Source of the DNA: Flavobacterium azooxidireducens
GTDB lineage: Bacteria > Bacteroidota > Bacteroidia > Flavobacteriales > Flavobacteriaceae
Assembly (NCBI RefSeq): GCF_023195775.1
Contig: NZ_CP096205.1
Span: 1,798,001 to 1,862,000, forward strand
Direction: 5' to 3'
Length of the DNA: 64,000 nucleotides
The notes beneath the pieces are model-generated. The model was not told the origin of the DNA and ran no database searches. It saw nothing but the letters and a program-made list of their open reading frames with translations. This document shows positions 61,115-64,000 of this stretch, piece by piece (within the stretch, counting starts at the first letter, position 1; the number at the start of each line of letters is the position of its first letter). The translations under genes were made by a program, and so were the position numbers.

Positions 61115-62056
61115 CTACATTAAAAATTTTCCACTGATGGAATTGTTGTGTTGCACCATGTGCATTACTTCTGCAAAAAGCGGTGCACAACTCACCACTC
61201 TAATTTTGTTTGATTCTTTCTTTAACGGAATAGAATCGGTTACTATTAATTCGCTCAATTTTGATTTTTCGATTTTTTCGTACGCATCACCGGATAAAAT
61301 GGCGTGTGTACAAATGGCTCGAACGCTCAGAGCTCCTTTTTCAATCATTAAATCGGCTGCCTTTGCAAGGGTTCCGCCGGTATCAATCATATCGTCAACT
61401 AAAACGACGTTTCTTCCTTTTACTTCTCCGATAAGTTCCATTGTGTCGATCACGTTGGCAACTTTTCGTTGTTTGTAACAAATTACAACATCCGATTCTA
61501 GAAATTTAGAATAGGCGTAGGCTCTTTTGGAACCGCCCATGTCGGGTGAAGCAATCGTTAGATTCTCCAAATTCAAACTTTTTACATATGGCAAAAAGAT
61601 GGTGGAGGCAAACAAATGGTCAACCGGTTTTTCAAAGAAACCTTGAATCTGATCGGCGTGTAAATCCATCGTCATAATTCGGGTTGCTCCGGCTGTTTCT
61701 AATAATTTGGCTACTAGTTTTGCTCCAATTGGCACTCTTGGCTTGTCTTTTCTGTCTTGTCTGGCCCATCCGAAATAAGGAATTACAGGGGTAATGTGTC
61801 TGGCTGATGCTCTTTTGGCAGCATCAATCATTAACAAAAGTTCCATCAAATTGTCGGCACTTGGAAAAGTGGAACAAACGATGAAGACCCGCAATCCGCG
61901 AATGGATTCTTCAAAAGACGGTTGAAACTCACCGTCGCTATATTCAGAGAACGTTACTTTACCTAGCGGAATTCCATAGTTTTTGGCTATTTGTTCGGCT
62001 AAGTATACACTTTTTGAACAAGCAAATATCTTTGCTTCCGGTTCGTTGTGTGACAT
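61115..62056 (-). CDS. prs: Ribose-phosphate pyrophosphokinase Prs
   Basis: Makes PRPP from ribose 5-phosphate and ATP for nucleotide, His and Trp synthesis. 313 aa, normal length. It has DGEFQPSFEESIRG, YFGWARQDRKDKPR (ATP-binding flexible loop), MDLHADQIQGFF (metal-binding His) and the PRPP-binding VVLVDDMIDTGGT. A TAAATTTG -7 element lies at 62108-62115, divergent from the tRNA-Leu promoter. Likely co-transcribed with rplY. Confidence 0.97.
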   Translation of the reverse strand: MSHNEPEAKIFACSKSVYLAEQIAKNYGIPLGKVTFSEYSDGEFQPSFEESIRGLRVFIVCSTFPSADNLMELLLMIDAAKRASARHITPVIPYFGWARQDRKDKPRVPIGAKLVAKLLETAGATRIMTMDLHADQIQGFFEKPVDHLFASTIFLPYVKSLNLENLTIASPDMGGSKRAYAYSKFLESDVVICYKQRKVANVIDTMELIGEVKGRNVVLVDDMIDTGGTLAKAADLMIEKGALSVRAICTHAILSGDAYEKIEKSKLSELIVTDSIPLKKESNKIRVVSCAPLFAEVMHMVQHNNSISGKFLM

Positions 62057-62157
62057 TTTAATTCGTTGTTTTGTAGTTAGTTAGTTGTGTGTCGCCGAAA
62101 CGAGGTGCAAATTTAGAAATAAAAATCAACTTGGAAAGGATATTTTAGACAATTTTT

Positions 62158-62188
62158 TTGAAAAAGTAAAGAAAACTACTTACATTTG
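62158..62188 (+). promoter_or_regulatory. tRNA-Leu promoter
   Basis: TTG at 62158-62160, 20-nt spacer, TACATTTG at 62181-62188; the tRNA begins 24 nt later. Confidence 0.7.
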
Positions 62189-62211
62189 CACCCACAAATA
62201 AGCATCCTTAT

Positions 62212-62291
62212 GCCCGGATGGCGGAATTGGTAGACGCGCACGACTCAAACTCGTGTACTTAGGTGTGTGGGTTCGATTCCCACTCCGGGTA
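62212..62291 (+). tRNA. tRNA-Leu (anticodon CAA)
   Basis: 80 nt. Acceptor GCCCGGA pairs with TCCGGGT (one G-T). Anticodon stem CACGA/TCGTG closes the loop CTCAAAC, giving anticodon CAA. The T arm is GTGGG-TTCGATT-CCCAC. The long variable region and D arm with GGTAGACGC fit leucine. CCA is not encoded. Confidence 0.95.
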
Positions 62292-62293
62292 CA

Positions 62294-62322
62294 AAACCTC
62301 TCAGAAATGGGAGGTTTTTTTT
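62294..62322 (+). terminator. Terminator of tRNA-Leu
   Basis: aacctc...gaggtt hairpin followed by eight T. The GIY-YIG start codon at 62323 follows the T run directly. Confidence 0.75.
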
Positions 62323-62616
62323 ATGAAATTTAATTTAAAATTTATGTTTTTTGTATACGCCATATCAAGTTTAGAAAGAAATTATATCTATGTTGGATTA
62401 ACAGATGATTTAGAAAGACGTTTTTTTGAACATAATTCAGGAAGAAATAAAACAACAAAACCTTATAAGCCATTTAAGCTTATTTATTTTGAAGAATATG
62501 CCACAAGAATAGAAGCTCGAACAAGAGAAAAATATTTTAAATCAGGCATTGGAAAAGAAAAGTTGAAAGTTATTAGAGATAATTTTGAGAATGAAGACTC
62601 AAACTCGTGTACTTAG
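62323..62616 (+). CDS. GIY-YIG domain protein ending in tRNA-derived codons
   Basis: About 97 aa from 62323 (MKFNLKFMFFVYAI); 62344 (MFFVYAI) is an equally good start and matches the usual family N-terminus. The frame continues upstream into the tRNA, which is not coding. GIY-YIG features: VYAISSLERNYIYVGLTDDLERRFFEHNSG (Y...YVG and the Arg), then EEYATRIEARTREKYFKSG with the family Glu and Tyr. Small stand-alone members are YhbQ-like nucleases of uncertain role. The last six codons (DSNSCT) and the stop TAG are bases of a duplicated tRNA-Leu 3' half. No promoter was seen; it follows the tRNA terminator immediately. Confidence 0.85.
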   Translation: MKFNLKFMFFVYAISSLERNYIYVGLTDDLERRFFEHNSGRNKTTKPYKPFKLIYFEEYATRIEARTREKYFKSGIGKEKLKVIRDNFENEDSNSCT

Positions 62617-62695
62617 GTGTATGGGTTCGACCTGCCTGCCGGCAGGCAGGTTCCCACTCCGGGTACAAAACCTCTCAGAAATGGAAGGTTTTTTT
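62596..62695 (+). repeat. Partial duplicate of tRNA-Leu 3' half and terminator
   Basis: An 80-bp stretch copies 62242-62321 (anticodon loop through T-run) with two base changes, plus a 20-bp insertion in the T loop. It lacks the 5' acceptor and D arm, so it is not a functional tRNA. Confidence 0.92.
62631..62650. repeat. 20-bp perfect palindrome inserted in the tRNA-Leu copy
   Basis: cctgcctgccggcaggcagg is its own reverse complement and splits ttcga from ttcccac exactly. The intact tRNA at 62212 lacks it. I see no other copy in the window. Confidence 0.9.
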
Positions 62696-62846
62696 GTTTT
62701 TAAAACTCCAACTTTTTTACTCTGACCTTAATAGATTAATTTAATTAACTACAAATTACTTCTATTTTTATTTTATATTTAAAAAAAACTTATTTTTAAC
62801 TGTTTACTTTGTTTGAATAAGGACACTAACAATTTAAAGAAGTTTT

Positions 62847-64000
62847 ATGAAATATGTTGTAGTTGTTTTGTTGAGCATTATGCTGAATTTATCATTGCAT
62901 AGTCAAAATAGTGATAGAGAAATGCTTTTGAATAAAGCAGATTCTTTGGATAAAAGCAAAAATTATAAAGCTTCCTTACCACTATGGGAAAATCTCAAAA
63001 CGAGCAATAAAGAAGGGGATGTTGCTTTTTATACCGCCCGATATCTTTATGCAAAAGGAGGAATTGAAATTGAAAACAACAATGTTGCTGGAGCTGTTTC
63101 GATTTTTGAACAAGCAATTCCATTTATTTCAAAGATTAAAGTATTGGATAGCAATAAAAAGTTTATCAGTGAATTTTATAGTGATTTGTACCTTTCAACC
63201 GGATTTTCCGGAAATTGGGAAAAAGCACTCAACTACGCCAAAACAGGATATGACTTCACGGCTAAAAATCTTCCTAAAGACAAAGACTTAATTAATTTTG
63301 TTCAAGATCAAGGTTATATTTTAAAGCAGCTTCGTAGGTATGAAGAATCAATTATAGCTTATGAAAAGGCTTTGAAATTGGCATACAAATTTTATGCAAA
63401 AGATTATTTTCGCTTAGGAATTGTTCACAACGGCTTGGCAACTGCCTATTCAGATTTACACTTTCATAATCAATCATTGTATCATTACACTAAAGCTCTT
63501 GAATTTCACAAAAAGTCAAATGATATAGATAAAAGTTATGTTGTTTCTTCTTCCAACAATACCATTTGGGAAAATTTAAGCTACGGAGATGAAAAGCAAG
63601 CAAAAATCGTTTTAGATAACTTGAATTCAAATTTTAGTAAATGGTATGCCGAAGAGGGTTTTGCTTCCAAAACAAAAAGAGGCGATAAAATCGAAAAAGA
63701 GCACTACAAAATGCTAAAGTATCTTTCAAACTTACGGTATAACAATAAGATAAATAAGAATAATTTCGCCAAAAATTACTTGGATTCTGTTGTTTTGGTT
63801 TTTGATAAATTACCCGAAGATTATAAACCAAAATTATATGAGCCAATGCTTTTGGCAAGGTTTGATTATGAAGATGTTTTTTATAAAAACAATGTTTTAG
63901 ACGAAAATCAAATCAATCAACACATTGCTTTTAATAAAAAAACTCTTGAATTGGCAAGAAAGTATAATTCTAAACATGATGAGTTAGTAGCTTGTTTAAA
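62847..64000 (+). CDS. Exported TPR-repeat protein, 3' end outside the window
   Basis: Open from ATG 62847 to the window end (384 codons and counting). Starts MKYVVVVLLSIMLNLSLHSQ, a signal peptide. The rest is helical with TPR-like pairs, for example NYAKTGYDFTAKNLP, GYILKQLRRYEESIIAYEKA and NGLATAYSDLHFHNQSLYHYTKALEFHKKS. Such architectures in this phylum often continue into a CHAT peptidase domain or a sensor kinase; which one cannot be seen here. No match to neighbours. Function unassigned. Confidence 0.8.
   Translation, partial: MKYVVVVLLSIMLNLSLHSQNSDREMLLNKADSLDKSKNYKASLPLWENLKTSNKEGDVAFYTARYLYAKGGIEIENNNVAGAVSIFEQAIPFISKIKVLDSNKKFISEFYSDLYLSTGFSGNWEKALNYAKTGYDFTAKNLPKDKDLINFVQDQGYILKQLRRYEESIIAYEKALKLAYKFYAKDYFRLGIVHNGLATAYSDLHFHNQSLYHYTKALEFHKKSNDIDKSYVVSSSNNTIWENLSYGDEKQAKIVLDNLNSNFSKWYAEEGFASKTKRGDKIEKEHYKMLKYLSNLRYNNKINKNNFAKNYLDSVVLVFDKLPEDYKPKLYEPMLLARFDYEDVFYKNNVLDENQINQHIAFNKKTLELARKYNSKHDELVACL

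Noticed and set aside
61137..61478. A 113-codon + strand frame
   Set aside because: Antisense to prs, which shows all family motifs.
62263..62322. N-terminal extension of the GIY-YIG frame
   Set aside because: These codons are the 3' end and terminator of the intact tRNA-Leu, so they are not coding; starts at 62323 or 62344 are used.
62596..62695. A second tRNA-Leu gene
   Set aside because: Only the part from the anticodon loop to the 3' end is present; the acceptor 5' strand and D arm are missing and the T loop is interrupted.
1..64000. Insertion sequence or prophage genes
   Set aside because: No transposase, integrase or phage structural motif was found in any frame I examined.

Overview
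The window is from a low-GC member of the Bacteroidota, almost certainly a Flavobacteriia/Flavobacterium-like genome. Three things point that way: many very long secreted proteins ending in type IX secretion (T9SS) sorting signals, promoters of the Bacteroidetes form TTG-N17-23-TAnnTTTG, and intergenic 'word' repeats common in such genomes.

Layout. 1-4780: biotin synthesis genes bioF (5' end outside the window), bioD, bioA and a beta-ketoacyl synthase, with a GxxExxY-family gene lodged between bioF and bioD. 4807-5441: a HigA-like antitoxin and its RelE/HigB-like toxin, the toxin broken by an in-frame TAG. 5531-8803 (-) and 9853-47985 (+): seven very large modular surface/secreted proteins (about 960 to 2820 aa), with recX between the first two. 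48174-49259 (-): bioB, about 43 kb from the other biotin genes. 49330-51623 (-): ribF and a translationally coupled HTTM (gamma-carboxylase-like) membrane protein. 51683-58834: three exported peptidases (M43 and M12B-like, both with T9SS signals, and an M28 peptidase with a C-terminal beta-barrel-like half). 58901-62056 (-): a lipoprotein, pth, rplY and prs. 62212-62695: tRNA-Leu(CAA), a GIY-YIG gene and a partial copy of the same tRNA. 62847-64000: a truncated TPR-repeat protein.

How the genes relate. The large proteins fall into two classes by C-terminus. Those at 5531, 9853, 27513 and 33858 share an old, diverged 'WSSP...GNPYPSAI' region and a type C (ChiA-like) sorting signal. Those at 14138, 18400, 24053 and 39517 share an almost identical 1.2-kb segment encoding three Cys-bracketed repeats plus a type A sorting signal. 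The near identity of that segment, with sharp mosaic edges, implies recent gene conversion or recombination. In front of these constant tails lie shuffled FN3-like, GEVED, IPT/TIG, Ig-like, lamin-tail, beta-helix and MopE-like modules.

Most unusual items: the tRNA-Leu/GIY-YIG/partial-tRNA arrangement, in which the nuclease stop codon is supplied by tRNA sequence and the partial copy carries a 20-bp perfect palindrome inside its T loop; the homogenised four-copy C-terminal cassette; heptanucleotide 'word' repeats that recur between genes and have also expanded in frame inside bioF; the GxxExxY gene bracketed by inverted repeats in the biotin operon; and the amber-interrupted toxin. I found no transposase, prophage, CRISPR array or rRNA.
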